Below the pieces are notes generated by a model that saw only the letters and a program-made list of their open reading frames with translations, was not told the DNA's origin and did not search any database. The position numbers were made by a program, and so were the translations under genes. This document shows positions 16,888-25,204 of a stretch of DNA of 64,000 nt, one piece after another. Source of the DNA: Streptomyces sp. CB02058. GTDB taxonomy: Bacteria > Actinomycetota > Actinomycetes > Streptomycetales > Streptomycetaceae. The DNA lies in NCBI RefSeq assembly GCF_001905505.1, contig NZ_LIPG01000004.1, positions 186,001 to 250,000 on the forward strand, given 5' to 3'. How positions within the stretch are numbered: position 1 is the stretch's first letter; every line of letters starts with the position of its first letter.

Positions 16888-18219
16888 TCATGGGCGCGCC
16901 CGCACCACATCGACGTCGGACGCCTTCACGAAGCCGATCCGGTGCCCGATCTGGACCGTGACGTACTTCTGCGCTCCCTGGAAGTACGTGTGGTCGTACG
17001 GCTTGGACGCGTCGATCGTCGGTGCGTAGTAGTAGCCGGTGGGTGCCTCGCCGCCCCCGGGGAACGCCTGCCCCTCCTTGATGGTGTAGACGAGCGGGCT
17101 GCCCACGGTCGGCTTGACGAAGTCCGCGGGATATTCCGCCTTCTCCGGGTACGCCACGCCGTACACGGGCACCTCGGTCCTCCCCGCCTTGGGCCGGACG
17201 ACACGGCCGGATGTGGGGGTGACGACCCGGGAGCCTGCCGGGGTGCGGAACCACGCCTTCTCCCCGTACCACCAGATCGCCGTCCAGCCCTTCTCCTTGC
17301 CCGCGACGACGGCCTGCTGGGTGGCGCTGATCTTGCTGCCCCAGTCCGCGGCGCAGTTCGTGCCCGGCGAGCCGTCCGGGTGCAGTCCCGGGTCGGAGAA
17401 GAGTGGCGCGTCGTCGGACGGCCCGGTGTGCAGAGGCACGGCGCTGCTGCCCTGCCGGGGGAGGTCGACGCCCTTCTCGCAGTCCCGGAACTCCTGCTGG
17501 TTCTTCCCGAAGTCGGCGCTGACCGTGACCAGTTCGCTGCTCGCGGGAGCGCTGGGCACAGTGGGCTTCCCGAGCAGGGCCATGAAGCGGTTCCAGTCCC
17601 AGTACGGGCCCGGGTCCCAGTGCATGTTCTTCGTGCCCGCGGCGCTGGTGGGCGGTACACCGTCGTGGCCGAGGATGTGCTGCCGGTCGAGCGGGATGTC
17701 GTACTTCGCCGCCAGATGACGCACCAGTCGCGCGGTCGAGCGGTACATCTCGGGCGTGTACCACTTGGCGCCCTCGGCCGCGACGCCCTCCTGCTCGATG
17801 CCGATGGAGTGGGTGTTGAGGTACCAGTTGCCCGCTTGCCAAGCCACGTCCTTGTTCTTGACCATCTGCGTGACATGGCCGTCCGAGGAGCGCACCACGT
17901 AGTGGGCGGAGGTCTGGTTGGCCGGGTTCTGGAAGATCTTCAGAGTGGTGTCGAAGTCGACCTCGGTGTCGTGCAGGACGATGAACTTGACGGCGTTGCT
18001 GTCGGGCCGCTCCGCCGTGTCGTAGTTGCCGTACGTCTCCTTGTCGGCAGGGTCGCCGGTCTGCTGGTAGGCGGCCGGGACCCAGTCGCAGTCCAGGGTG
18101 CGCGGACATTCGGGGCGTACGGCGTCCGCGCCGGCCGCAGCCGGGGAGAGGAGCGCCACACTCAGCGCCCCCGCCGTGGTCAGTGCGAGCGCGAGTCTGA
18201 TCCTCTGCTTCGACGTCAT
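16888..18219 (-). CDS. Secreted N-acetylmuramoyl-L-alanine amidase (PGRP/Amidase_2)
   Basis: A 443-residue exported protein. A signal peptide runs to about residue 32 (LLSPAAAGADA). The amidase domain follows at about 70-215: FIVLHDTE places the zinc ligand His83, SAHYVVRSSDG is a family signature, HSIGIEQEG holds the conserved Glu, and MHWDPG gives His200 and Asp202. The C-terminal half (220-443) contains SH3-like stretches that may bind the wall. It cleaves the bond between N-acetylmuramate and L-alanine in peptidoglycan. The ATG at 18219 is preceded by GGAAGGG; the longer frame to 18291 lacks this. It diverges from geoA. Confidence 0.88.
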   Translation of the reverse strand: MTSKQRIRLALALTTAGALSVALLSPAAAGADAVRPECPRTLDCDWVPAAYQQTGDPADKETYGNYDTAERPDSNAVKFIVLHDTEVDFDTTLKIFQNPANQTSAHYVVRSSDGHVTQMVKNKDVAWQAGNWYLNTHSIGIEQEGVAAEGAKWYTPEMYRSTARLVRHLAAKYDIPLDRQHILGHDGVPPTSAAGTKNMHWDPGPYWDWNRFMALLGKPTVPSAPASSELVTVSADFGKNQQEFRDCEKGVDLPRQGSSAVPLHTGPSDDAPLFSDPGLHPDGSPGTNCAADWGSKISATQQAVVAGKEKGWTAIWWYGEKAWFRTPAGSRVVTPTSGRVVRPKAGRTEVPVYGVAYPEKAEYPADFVKPTVGSPLVYTIKEGQAFPGGGEAPTGYYYAPTIDASKPYDHTYFQGAQKYVTVQIGHRIGFVKASDVDVVRARP

Positions 18220-18408
18220 GACAACCCTTCCGGGGCCGGGGGTGGCGGAGCTGTCCTGCGGTGCTTTCCGCGTTCGTATGTCGGCGCACACTCTGTGGCG
18301 GGAGGTGTCGGTGCGTCAAGAGTGCAGTGTGCAACTAGACCTGAGCTTGTGTGACTATTCCGCGCGGTGCGTGCCCCGGATGGCCGAAGGGTAGTGCTGG
18401 CGCCGAAA

Positions 18409-18432
18409 GGACCGGTCCACGTGGACCGGTCC
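18409..18432. promoter_or_regulatory. Perfect 24-nt palindrome upstream of geoA
   Basis: Two copies of the self-complementary decamer GGACCGGTCC flank a central ACGT; the whole 24 nt is its own reverse complement. It ends 25 bases before the geoA start codon and so lies in the leader or at the promoter. It could be a dyad operator or form a very stable hairpin in the mRNA next to the ribosome site. Confidence 0.9.
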
Positions 18433-18457
18433 GGGTTACCGGAAAGGCCCGACGCAC

Positions 18458-20722
18458 ATGGCACAGCCCTTCTCACTGCCGGACTTCTACGTCCCGTACC
18501 CTGCGCGTCTCAATCCCCATCTGGAGGCCGCCCGGAGCCACACCCGGGCGTGGGCGCGCGGCATGGGGATGCTGGAGGGATCCGGAATCTGGGACGAGAA
18601 GGACCTCGAATCCCATGACTACGCGCTGCTCTGCGCGTACACCCACCCCGACTGCTCGGCGGAAGCCCTTTCCCTGGTCACCGACTGGTACGTGTGGGTC
18701 TTCTTCTTCGACGACCATTTCCTCGAACTCTTCAAGCGCACTCCGGACCGTGAGGGCGGCAAGCGGTATCTGGACCGGCTGCCCGCCTTCATGCCGATGG
18801 AGCGGGGTGCGGCCACACCCGAGCCGACGAATCCGGTGGAGGCGGGTCTGGCCGACCTGTGGACCAGGACCGTGCCGGCCATGTCGGACGCGTGGCGGGC
18901 GCGCTTCGCGGTGGCCACGGAGAATCTGCTCAACGAGTCCCTCTGGGAGCTCGCCAACATCAACGAGGGGCGCATCGCCAACCCCGTCGAGTACATCGAG
19001 ATGCGCCGCAAGGTGGGCGGGGCGCCGTGGTCGGCCGGGCTGGTGGAGTACGCGGCGAACGCGGAGGTGCCGGCCCCGGTGGCGGACTCGCGTGCGCTGC
19101 GGGTGCTGCGGGACGCGTTCTCCGACGGTGTGCACCTGCGCAACGACCTGTTCTCGTACCAGCGTGAGGTCGAGGACGAGGGGGAGAACAGCAACGGTGT
19201 GCTGGTACTCGAGAGGTTCCTGGGCTGCACCACTCAGGAGGCGGCCGAGGCGGTCAACGATCTGCTGACCTCGCGCCTGCATCAGTTCGAGAACACCGCG
19301 CTGACGGAGCTCGGTCCGCTCTGTGCGGAGGCGGGGCTCGCCCCCGACGAGACGGTTGCCGTCCTGGCGTACGTCAAGGGGCTCCAGGACTGGCAGTCCG
19401 GCGGGCACGAGTGGCACATGCGTTCCAGCCGTTACATGAACGGCGGCGGCGCGGGAGAGAGCGTGCCCGGCTTCGGCATGGCCGCGGCTTCGCTGCGATT
19501 CACGCCTCGTTCGGAGTCCTTCCGGCTGCGCAGCCACGCCCATGTGCCGTTCCAGCACGTCGGTCCGTCGCTGCTGCCCGACTTCGAGATGCCGTTCAGC
19601 ACGACGCTGAGCCCGCATCTGGACGGGGCGCGGGTGCGGATCGTGGACTGGTCACGCCGGATGGGCCTGCTGGAGGCGCAGCCCGGTGTGCCGGGTTCGC
19701 ACATCTGGGACGAGGAGAGGCTCGTCGCGACCGATCTGCCCCTGTGCGCCGCCGGGTTGCATCCCGATGCCACTCCTGACGAGCTCGATCTGTCGTCGGG
19801 CTGGCTGACCTGGGGAACGTACGGCGACGACTGGTTCCCGGTGGTGCACGGCCGGACGCGTGATCTGGCCGGGGCGCGGCTGGCCAACGAGCGGTTGTCG
19901 CTGTTCATGCCGCTGGACGGCTCGCCGGTGCCGGAGCCGGTCAACGCACTGGAGCGCGGGCTCGCCGATCTCTGGGGGCGCACGTCCGGCCCGATGGACG
20001 AGGCCGCCCGGCGCACGTTCCGTGAGGCGGTGGAGTCCATGACGGCCAGCTGGCTGTGGGAGCTGGCGAATCAGGCGCAGAACCGGATTCCCGACCCGGT
20101 GGACTACATGGAGATGCGCCGGGCGACGTTCGGCTCGGATCTGACGATGAGCCTGTGCCGGCTGGGTCACGGCAAGAAGGTGCCCGAGGCGGTCTACCGC
20201 AGCGGACCGATGCGCTCCCTGGAGAACGCGGCCGCCGACTACGCGTGCCTGATGAACGACCTGTTCTCGTACCAGAAGGAGATCGAGTACGAGGGCGAGG
20301 TGCACAACGGCGTCCTGGTCGTGCAGAACTTCTTCGGGACGGACTATCCGACGGGGGTCGCGATCGTGCACGACCTGATGAAGTCGCGGATGCGTCAGTT
20401 CCAGCATGTCGCCGAGCGGGAACTGCCGGTGCTGTACGACGACTTCGCGCTGGACGCGGAGGTGCGGGAGATCCTGGCGGGCTATGTCGTGGAGCTCCAG
20501 CACTGGATGGCCGGAATCCTGATCTGGCACCGGGACTGCCGCCGCTACCGCGAGCAGGATCTGCGGCGGGGCACGGGAACCCCGTGGCACATCAGTGGTC
20601 CCACGGGGTTCGGGACGTCGGCGGCGCGGGTGACGCGCCTGCTGACGGCGCAGGGACGTTTCAGCCCTGTTGGAACAGCTCTGCCGGAAGCGGCTTCAGC
20701 AGGGCGTACAGATCGTCGGTGA
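18458..20722 (+). CDS. geoA: Germacradienol/geosmin synthase
   Basis: A 754-residue two-domain terpene synthase. The N-terminal domain has the metal-binding motif DDHFLE at 85-90 and the NSE triad in NDLFSYQREVE from Asn229; it ionises farnesyl diphosphate to germacradienol. The C-terminal domain, from about 375, has the variant motif DDWFP near 457 and a second NDLFSYQKEIE; it converts germacradienol to geosmin by a retro-Prins loss of acetone. Both motifs and the full length match the bifunctional geosmin synthase family of Streptomyces. GGAAAGG precedes the ATG. The last 62 bases overlap a convergent gene. Geosmin is made during sporulation, which fits the nearby pigment locus. Confidence 0.95.
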   Translation: MAQPFSLPDFYVPYPARLNPHLEAARSHTRAWARGMGMLEGSGIWDEKDLESHDYALLCAYTHPDCSAEALSLVTDWYVWVFFFDDHFLELFKRTPDREGGKRYLDRLPAFMPMERGAATPEPTNPVEAGLADLWTRTVPAMSDAWRARFAVATENLLNESLWELANINEGRIANPVEYIEMRRKVGGAPWSAGLVEYAANAEVPAPVADSRALRVLRDAFSDGVHLRNDLFSYQREVEDEGENSNGVLVLERFLGCTTQEAAEAVNDLLTSRLHQFENTALTELGPLCAEAGLAPDETVAVLAYVKGLQDWQSGGHEWHMRSSRYMNGGGAGESVPGFGMAAASLRFTPRSESFRLRSHAHVPFQHVGPSLLPDFEMPFSTTLSPHLDGARVRIVDWSRRMGLLEAQPGVPGSHIWDEERLVATDLPLCAAGLHPDATPDELDLSSGWLTWGTYGDDWFPVVHGRTRDLAGARLANERLSLFMPLDGSPVPEPVNALERGLADLWGRTSGPMDEAARRTFREAVESMTASWLWELANQAQNRIPDPVDYMEMRRATFGSDLTMSLCRLGHGKKVPEAVYRSGPMRSLENAAADYACLMNDLFSYQKEIEYEGEVHNGVLVVQNFFGTDYPTGVAIVHDLMKSRMRQFQHVAERELPVLYDDFALDAEVREILAGYVVELQHWMAGILIWHRDCRRYREQDLRRGTGTPWHISGPTGFGTSAARVTRLLTAQGRFSPVGTALPEAASAGRTDRR

Positions 20723-21161
20723 TCGGCCGGTCCCAGCTGGCGATGGTGACGAGCACGCCGTCGCTCCGGTCGAACTGGACGCAGGAGATGCGGCTCTCGG
20801 AGAGCTTGATGCGGCGCACGATCAGCAGGCTGTCCCCCTGCATGACGGGCACGTCCTCGGTGCCGGTCACCTCGACCGGCTCGTCGTTCTCGAGCGCGAG
20901 GAGGAGCTGGGCCACCTCGAAGGGGACCTGGCCCTCCTCGGTCTCGCGGGCGGGTGATCCCTCGGGCAGGTTGCCGATGATCATCGCGGGACCGCGGCCG
21001 CCGAACAGGTCGTAGCGCAGGAAGACGCCCTGGCAGCTCCCGTCGGGAGCGGGAAGGAGACCGGCGCCGAGGTTGCCGGGCCAGTCCCCCGGATCCATGG
21101 CCAGGACATCGAAGTCCGGGCCCGCGGGTGTGGCGGCGCTACGGCGGCGGAGGAAGGACAT
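20661..21161 (-). CDS. Conserved actinomycete protein, function unknown
   Basis: A 166-residue soluble protein starting MSFLRRRSAATPAGPDFDVL. It has no signal peptide or membrane span; the middle (VPFEVAQLLLALENDEPVEV) looks like a helix-strand unit and the end (DDLYALLKPLPAELFQQG) like a closing helix. I do not recognise a named family. Its last 62 bases overlap the end of the convergent geoA gene, which constrains both C termini. It lies downstream of the ACT-domain gene on the same strand with a 46-base gap, so the two may be cotranscribed. Confidence 0.7.
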   Translation of the reverse strand: MSFLRRRSAATPAGPDFDVLAMDPGDWPGNLGAGLLPAPDGSCQGVFLRYDLFGGRGPAMIIGNLPEGSPARETEEGQVPFEVAQLLLALENDEPVEVTGTEDVPVMQGDSLLIVRRIKLSESRISCVQFDRSDGVLVTIASWDRPITDDLYALLKPLPAELFQQG

Positions 21162-21207
21162 GGGGCCATGTTACGTGTCCCGGCTCACCTTGCGGAGCCG
21201 GGCACTC

Positions 21208-21663
21208 CTAAGCCCCTTCGCCGGGATCAGGCCTCATCCGGCCCGATCCCGGCGAAGGACCCTGGCCGGACTCCGCCGCCAGCGCCTCCAGCACCTGGAC
21301 CGCTTCGGCCGCACGCGTGTGCGGGACGAACAGGTGGTCGTGGTGGAATCCGGCGACCACGTTGCAGCTGATCCCGGCATCAGTGAGGGCCAGTGAGACC
21401 GCGGCGGTCAGCCCGACGGCGTCGAGCGCCGAGTGCACACGGAGAGTGATCCAGCCCGCGACGAAGTGGAACTCCAGCCCCGACGCGACCGCCTGCCCCT
21501 CGGGGACGACCAGCGTCAGGCCCTCGCGCTCGGCGACGGTGACGACGGGGGTGACACCGGTGGGCACCTCACCGCCGGGTACGGCCGTGAAGACGTAGCG
21601 GCCGGGATTCAGTTCCGGCCTCATGCCGTGCAGCAGTGTGCGCAGATCGCGTTCGCCCGTCAT
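21208..21663 (-). CDS. ACT domain-containing protein (DUF2241-like)
   Basis: A 151-residue protein. Residues 1-65 hold a beta-rich segment with PELNPGRYVFTAVPGG and LTLVVPEGQA; residues 66-130 form an ACT-like domain with WITLRVHSALDAVGLTAAVS and ISCNVVAGFHHDHLFVP. This two-part layout matches the DUF2241/ACT_7 family. ACT domains usually bind amino acids and regulate enzymes, but the ligand and the partner of this stand-alone protein are unknown. The following gene on the same strand starts 46 bases on. Confidence 0.8.
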   Translation of the reverse strand: MTGERDLRTLLHGMRPELNPGRYVFTAVPGGEVPTGVTPVVTVAEREGLTLVVPEGQAVASGLEFHFVAGWITLRVHSALDAVGLTAAVSLALTDAGISCNVVAGFHHDHLFVPHTRAAEAVQVLEALAAESGQGPSPGSGRMRPDPGEGA

Positions 21664-21821
21664 GAGGCCACGCTACGGCCGCGCGCGGGCACCCGCGCGC
21701 CTGCGGGATGCGTTCCTGTCCGGACGAGTAAGCCATTCGGGCACGCCATGTATCCATACGCTCACCTTGCGTGGCACCGGTGCTTGATCGCCCATAGCTT
21801 CGGCTCATGAGGAAAAAACAC

Positions 21822-22910
21822 ATGAAATGCCTGGCGGGTATCACCGTCAGCACTGCCACGGCCCTGGGTCTCGCGGCCGTCCCCTCGGCCGCCACCGGAC
21901 ACGGTGATCATGTGGTGCGCCCGGGCGAGTCCATCCAGAGCGCGGTGGACGCCGCGCACCCCGGGGACACCATCGTCATCCTGCCGGGCACGTACCACGA
22001 GAGCGTCCTGGTCACCAAGCCGGGCCTGACCCTCCAGGGCATGGGCCGGCGGACGGTCATCACGCCCGCGGCGGCGAAGAGCAAGAAGGCGACCAACGGC
22101 AAGAAGGCGGCCAACGCCTGCGCCGCCGGCGGGAACGGCATCTGCGTCATCGGCGCCAAGGGCCGCACCGTCGACGGTGTCACCATCCGTGCACTGACCG
22201 TCTCCGGCTTCAGCAAGAGCGGTATCTGGGCCTCCTGGACCGACGAGCTGGCCGTCCGCAAGGTGACCGCCCGTTCCAACGGCACCTGGGGCATCGCGCA
22301 GGAGCGGTCGACCCGCGCCGACTTCCGGCGCAACACCGCGACCGGCAACGGCGACGCGGGGATCTTCATCGCCAACTCGGTCAGCGAGGAGGGCGGGGCG
22401 ACCGACACCGGAGGGACGGTGGTCCTGGACAACTCGGTGAGCGGGAACCGCATCGGTGTCACCGCCCGCCGGGTCAGGAACCTCGTCATCGACGGCAACA
22501 CCCTGACCGGCAACTGCAGCGGTGTCTTCGTCGTGGGAGACGAGTCCAAGCCCGCGGCCGGCGCGATGACGGTCAGCGGCAACCGGATCGTGAAGAACAA
22601 CAAGTTCTGTGCGGCGACCCCGCGTCTGTCGGCGATCCAGGGATCCGGGATCGTCCTCACCGGCAGTGAGCGCACCGTCGTACGGTCCAACGTCATCCGG
22701 GACAACGTCGGCTCGACCCCGCTGTCGGGCGGGATCCTCCTGTTCAAGAGCTTCGTCGGCGCGCTGAACACCGACAACACGATCAGCGAGAACCTCGTGC
22801 AGGGCAACCAGCCCGCCGACCTCGCCAACCGCGACACCTCCGGCAAGGGCAACACCTTCGTCAGCAACACGTGCGGGACGTCCGTACCGGCCGGGATGTG
22901 TGCCGGATGA
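21822..22910 (+). CDS. Secreted right-handed parallel beta-helix protein
   Basis: A 362-residue exported protein. A short signal peptide (MKCLAGITVSTATALGLAAV) is followed by VRPGESIQSAVDAAHPGDTI, the usual opening of NosD/pectate-lyase-like beta-helices, and then by many imperfect strand repeats such as NTATGNGDAGIFIANS and NSVSGNRIGVTARRV. Proteins with this fold bind or cleave polysaccharides; no lyase catalytic set is evident, so the activity is unknown. GAGG stands at the right distance before the ATG at 21822, while the ATG at 21807 has no ribosome site. The O-methyltransferase gene starts 34 bases past the stop, so the two probably form one transcript. Confidence 0.8.
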   Translation: MKCLAGITVSTATALGLAAVPSAATGHGDHVVRPGESIQSAVDAAHPGDTIVILPGTYHESVLVTKPGLTLQGMGRRTVITPAAAKSKKATNGKKAANACAAGGNGICVIGAKGRTVDGVTIRALTVSGFSKSGIWASWTDELAVRKVTARSNGTWGIAQERSTRADFRRNTATGNGDAGIFIANSVSEEGGATDTGGTVVLDNSVSGNRIGVTARRVRNLVIDGNTLTGNCSGVFVVGDESKPAAGAMTVSGNRIVKNNKFCAATPRLSAIQGSGIVLTGSERTVVRSNVIRDNVGSTPLSGGILLFKSFVGALNTDNTISENLVQGNQPADLANRDTSGKGNTFVSNTCGTSVPAGMCAG

Positions 22911-22944
22911 CGGCTGACCACCGCACCAGCAGAAACGAGACGGC

Positions 22945-24030
22945 ATGACCACCGTGAGTCCCACCCCCGACACCACTCCCCTGAAGTCCACCATCACCAC
23001 CGCCAAGCCCGCCGAGGCCCCGTCCCCGCCGCCGGCCATGCGCCTGCGGGAGCTGGCGTTCGGAGCGGCCGTGGCCGCCGCCGTACGCGCCGCGGCCAGA
23101 CTGCGAGTCGCCGACGCGCTCGACGAGACGCCCGCGTTCGCCGCCGAGCTCGCCCTCGTCGTGGACACCGAGCCGGCACCGCTGCGGCGGCTGCTGCGCG
23201 CGCTGTGCTGCTACGGGATCTTCAGCGAGACGCCGGAGGGGAAGTTCGTCCACACGGAGATGTCCCGGCTGCTGCGCGAGGACGACCCGAACAGCCTGCG
23301 CTACATCTCGCTGTGGTGCACCGAGCCCTGGACCTGGGACGTCTGGCCGCGCCTGGAGGACGCCGTGCGCTCCGGCACGACCGTCTTCCCGGAGACGTTC
23401 GGCAAGGGCTTCTTCGAATACCTCCACCAGGACGCGGGCGAGTCCGCCCAGGTGTTCAACCGGGCCATGACCACGTCGAGCGTGCAGTCCGCCCGGGACG
23501 TCGCCGAGCTCCTCGACCTCACCGGGGTGTCCTCGGTCGCCGACATCGGCGGCGGTCAGGGCCATGTGCTCGCCAGCCTGCTGGAGAAGCACCCCTCGGT
23601 CCAGGGCACGCTCATGGACCTGCCGGGTGTCGTGGCGAGGGCGGACGCCCGGCTGCGGGACGGCGGCGAGCTCGCGGACCGGGTGCGGATCGTGCCCGGT
23701 GACTGCCGTGAGGAGATCCCGGTCGGCGTGGATCTCTATGTCATCAAGAACATCCTCGAATGGGACGACGAGAGCACGCGCAGGACCCTGCGCAACGTGG
23801 TCGAGGCGGCCCGTCCCGGTGCCCGTGTCGTGATCATCGAGAACCTCGTCGACGACACCCCGTCGATGCGGTTCACCACCGCCATGGACCTGCTGCTCCT
23901 GCTCAACGTGGGCGGTGCGAAGCACACGCGCGAGAGCCTGGTCTCACGTCTGTCCGAGGCGGGCCTGCGGGTGGGCGAGATCAGCCCGGTCAACGCGTAC
24001 CTGCACGCTTTCGAGTGCCGCGTCCCGTAA
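22945..24030 (+). CDS. SAM-dependent O-methyltransferase (AOMT family)
   Basis: A 361-residue enzyme. The first 100 residues form a dimerisation domain with winged-helix character (LRRLLRALCCYGIFSE); the catalytic half has the SAM motif VADIGGGQGHV, then GTLMDLPGVV and VRIVPGDCRE, and IKNILEWDDE where hydroxyl-directed enzymes of the class have their catalytic His region. In this protein the usual His of the HxWxD motif is Asn (KNILEWDD). Family members methylate hydroxyl groups of aromatic polyketides. It converges on the pigment operon across a shared terminator, which suggests but does not prove a tailoring role in spore pigment formation. Confidence 0.85.
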   Translation: MTTVSPTPDTTPLKSTITTAKPAEAPSPPPAMRLRELAFGAAVAAAVRAAARLRVADALDETPAFAAELALVVDTEPAPLRRLLRALCCYGIFSETPEGKFVHTEMSRLLREDDPNSLRYISLWCTEPWTWDVWPRLEDAVRSGTTVFPETFGKGFFEYLHQDAGESAQVFNRAMTTSSVQSARDVAELLDLTGVSSVADIGGGQGHVLASLLEKHPSVQGTLMDLPGVVARADARLRDGGELADRVRIVPGDCREEIPVGVDLYVIKNILEWDDESTRRTLRNVVEAARPGARVVIIENLVDDTPSMRFTTAMDLLLLLNVGGAKHTRESLVSRLSEAGLRVGEISPVNAYLHAFECRVP

Positions 24031-24047
24031 CCGGCGCCTCCCCACAG

Positions 24048-24091
24048 GACCGCCCCGGGCCCGGCACGTGAGTGCCGGGCCCGGGGCGGTC
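24048..24091. terminator. Bidirectional terminator between the O-methyltransferase and whiE operons
   Basis: A perfect 20-bp stem (24048-24067 with 24072-24091) closes the tetraloop GTGA. It lies in the 70-base gap between convergent stops. It is the longest perfect stem I found in the window. Confidence 0.9.
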
Positions 24092-24100
24092 GTCCGTCCG

Positions 24101-24433
24101 TCAGGAGGCGCCGTCGCGCTGCCACCGGTAGAACGGCTGGGCCATGGCGTCCTTCGGACCGCGCCAGGTCTGCGGGTCGTAGGGGCTCACGAAGGCGGTG
24201 AGCCGGTCGCTGATGGCCTTGAACTCGGGGTGCTCCGTCACCTTGGCGATCTCCGGGCCCGGGGGCCGGTCGGACTCGATCAGGTGCAGGTACACGTCGC
24301 CGAACTGGAACAGCGTGCGCCTGTTGACGCCGACGAGGTGGGGCAGATCGGTGTTGTCGGAGGCCTCGAACAGCTTCGCGATGTCCGGTGCGGACTCGGG
24401 TGCCATCCGGGCGACGATCAGTGCGTGGTGCAT
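24101..24433 (-). CDS. whiE-ORFVII: Spore pigment cyclase, TcmI type (WhiE ORFVII)
   Basis: A 110-residue protein, MHHALIVARMAPESAPDIAK, with the ferredoxin-like fold of TcmI-type polyketide cyclases; HLVGVNRRTLFQFGDVYLHL and HPEFKAISDRLTAFVSPY are typical. It would close a late ring of the aromatic polyketide after the first aromatase step. It is the last gene of the minus-strand pigment operon, 19 bases after the ORFVI stop, which is the standard whiE order. The stop lies next to a strong terminator. Confidence 0.9.
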   Translation of the reverse strand: MHHALIVARMAPESAPDIAKLFEASDNTDLPHLVGVNRRTLFQFGDVYLHLIESDRPPGPEIAKVTEHPEFKAISDRLTAFVSPYDPQTWRGPKDAMAQPFYRWQRDGAS

Positions 24434-24452
24434 CCGGCTGCCTTTCGGGGCA

Positions 24453-24932
24453 TCAGTTGGCGGGGACCGCGGCGGAACGGCGCTCGCGGTCGCGCTGCTC
24501 GATCTTGTCGCGGATGAGTTCGAGCTGGACGCGGGAGTTCCGGTTGATGTTGTCGGTCATCCACGCGTCGTCGACCGGCGCGTCGGGCCGCATCGCGAAG
24601 TCCTGCCGCCAGTGCATCCGCGTACCGCCGGGGACCTCCGAGTACTCCCACCGGATGTCCATGTGCTGGAAGGGTCCGGGCTCCACACGCCGGGCGCGTA
24701 CGTTGAGTCCCTGGCGGTCGGTGGTGCGCTCGGAGACCCAGCTCCAGACCTTGCCGTTGTCGTCGGGGTGCATGGTGAGCCGGAAGGTCGTCTTCTGGCC
24801 CTCCCGCTTCATCACCTCGACGGCCGCGTACTCGCTGAACAGCTGCGGCCAGTTCTCGAGATCGTTCGTCATGTCCCAGACGAGGTCCAGGGGGGCGGCG
24901 ATGGTGATCTCGTTCTCGGTGTGTCCGGACAC
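24453..24932 (-). CDS. whiE-ORFVI: Spore pigment aromatase/cyclase, SRPBCC fold (WhiE ORFVI)
   Basis: A 159-residue single-domain SRPBCC protein: ENEITIAAPLDLVWDMTNDL followed by WPQLFSEYAAVEV is the entry to the START/Bet v1-like cavity. TcmN-type ARO/CYC proteins fold the nascent poly-beta-ketone and close the first ring. It starts one base after the ACP stop, so translation is likely coupled. The position between ACP and the TcmI-type cyclase matches the conserved pigment operon. Confidence 0.92.
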   Translation of the reverse strand: MSGHTENEITIAAPLDLVWDMTNDLENWPQLFSEYAAVEVMKREGQKTTFRLTMHPDDNGKVWSWVSERTTDRQGLNVRARRVEPGPFQHMDIRWEYSEVPGGTRMHWRQDFAMRPDAPVDDAWMTDNINRNSRVQLELIRDKIEQRDRERRSAAVPAN

Positions 24933-24933
24933 G

Positions 24934-25191
24934 TCAGGCTCCTGTCACGAGGGTGTTGTTCACGAGGTCGAGGAACTCCCGGGGCGTCTTGCACCGGTCG
25001 GCGTCGGCGGGCAGCGGGTGGCCGTACCGGTTCTCCAGTGCGGCGACGATGCCGAGCAGGCCGAGGGAGTCCAGGCCGTACTCGTCGAAGGCCGAGCCGG
25101 GGCTGCCCTCCATCTGCTGCGGTTCGACCGAGATGCCCGCGCCGCTCTTCATCAGCGCGGCCAGCTCCTCGTACGTCAGTTGTGCGGTCAT
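24934..25191 (-). CDS. whiE-ORFV: Spore pigment acyl carrier protein (WhiE ORFV)
   Basis: An 85-residue acyl carrier protein. The phosphopantetheine attachment site is Ser42 in YGLDSLGLLG. It carries the growing poly-beta-ketone for the KSalpha/KSbeta pair encoded immediately upstream (13-base gap to KSbeta). A phosphopantetheinyl transferase is not encoded in the window and must be supplied from elsewhere. Confidence 0.95.
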   Translation of the reverse strand: MTAQLTYEELAALMKSGAGISVEPQQMEGSPGSAFDEYGLDSLGLLGIVAALENRYGHPLPADADRCKTPREFLDLVNNTLVTGA

Positions 25192-25204
25192 GGGGTACTC
25201 CTTC

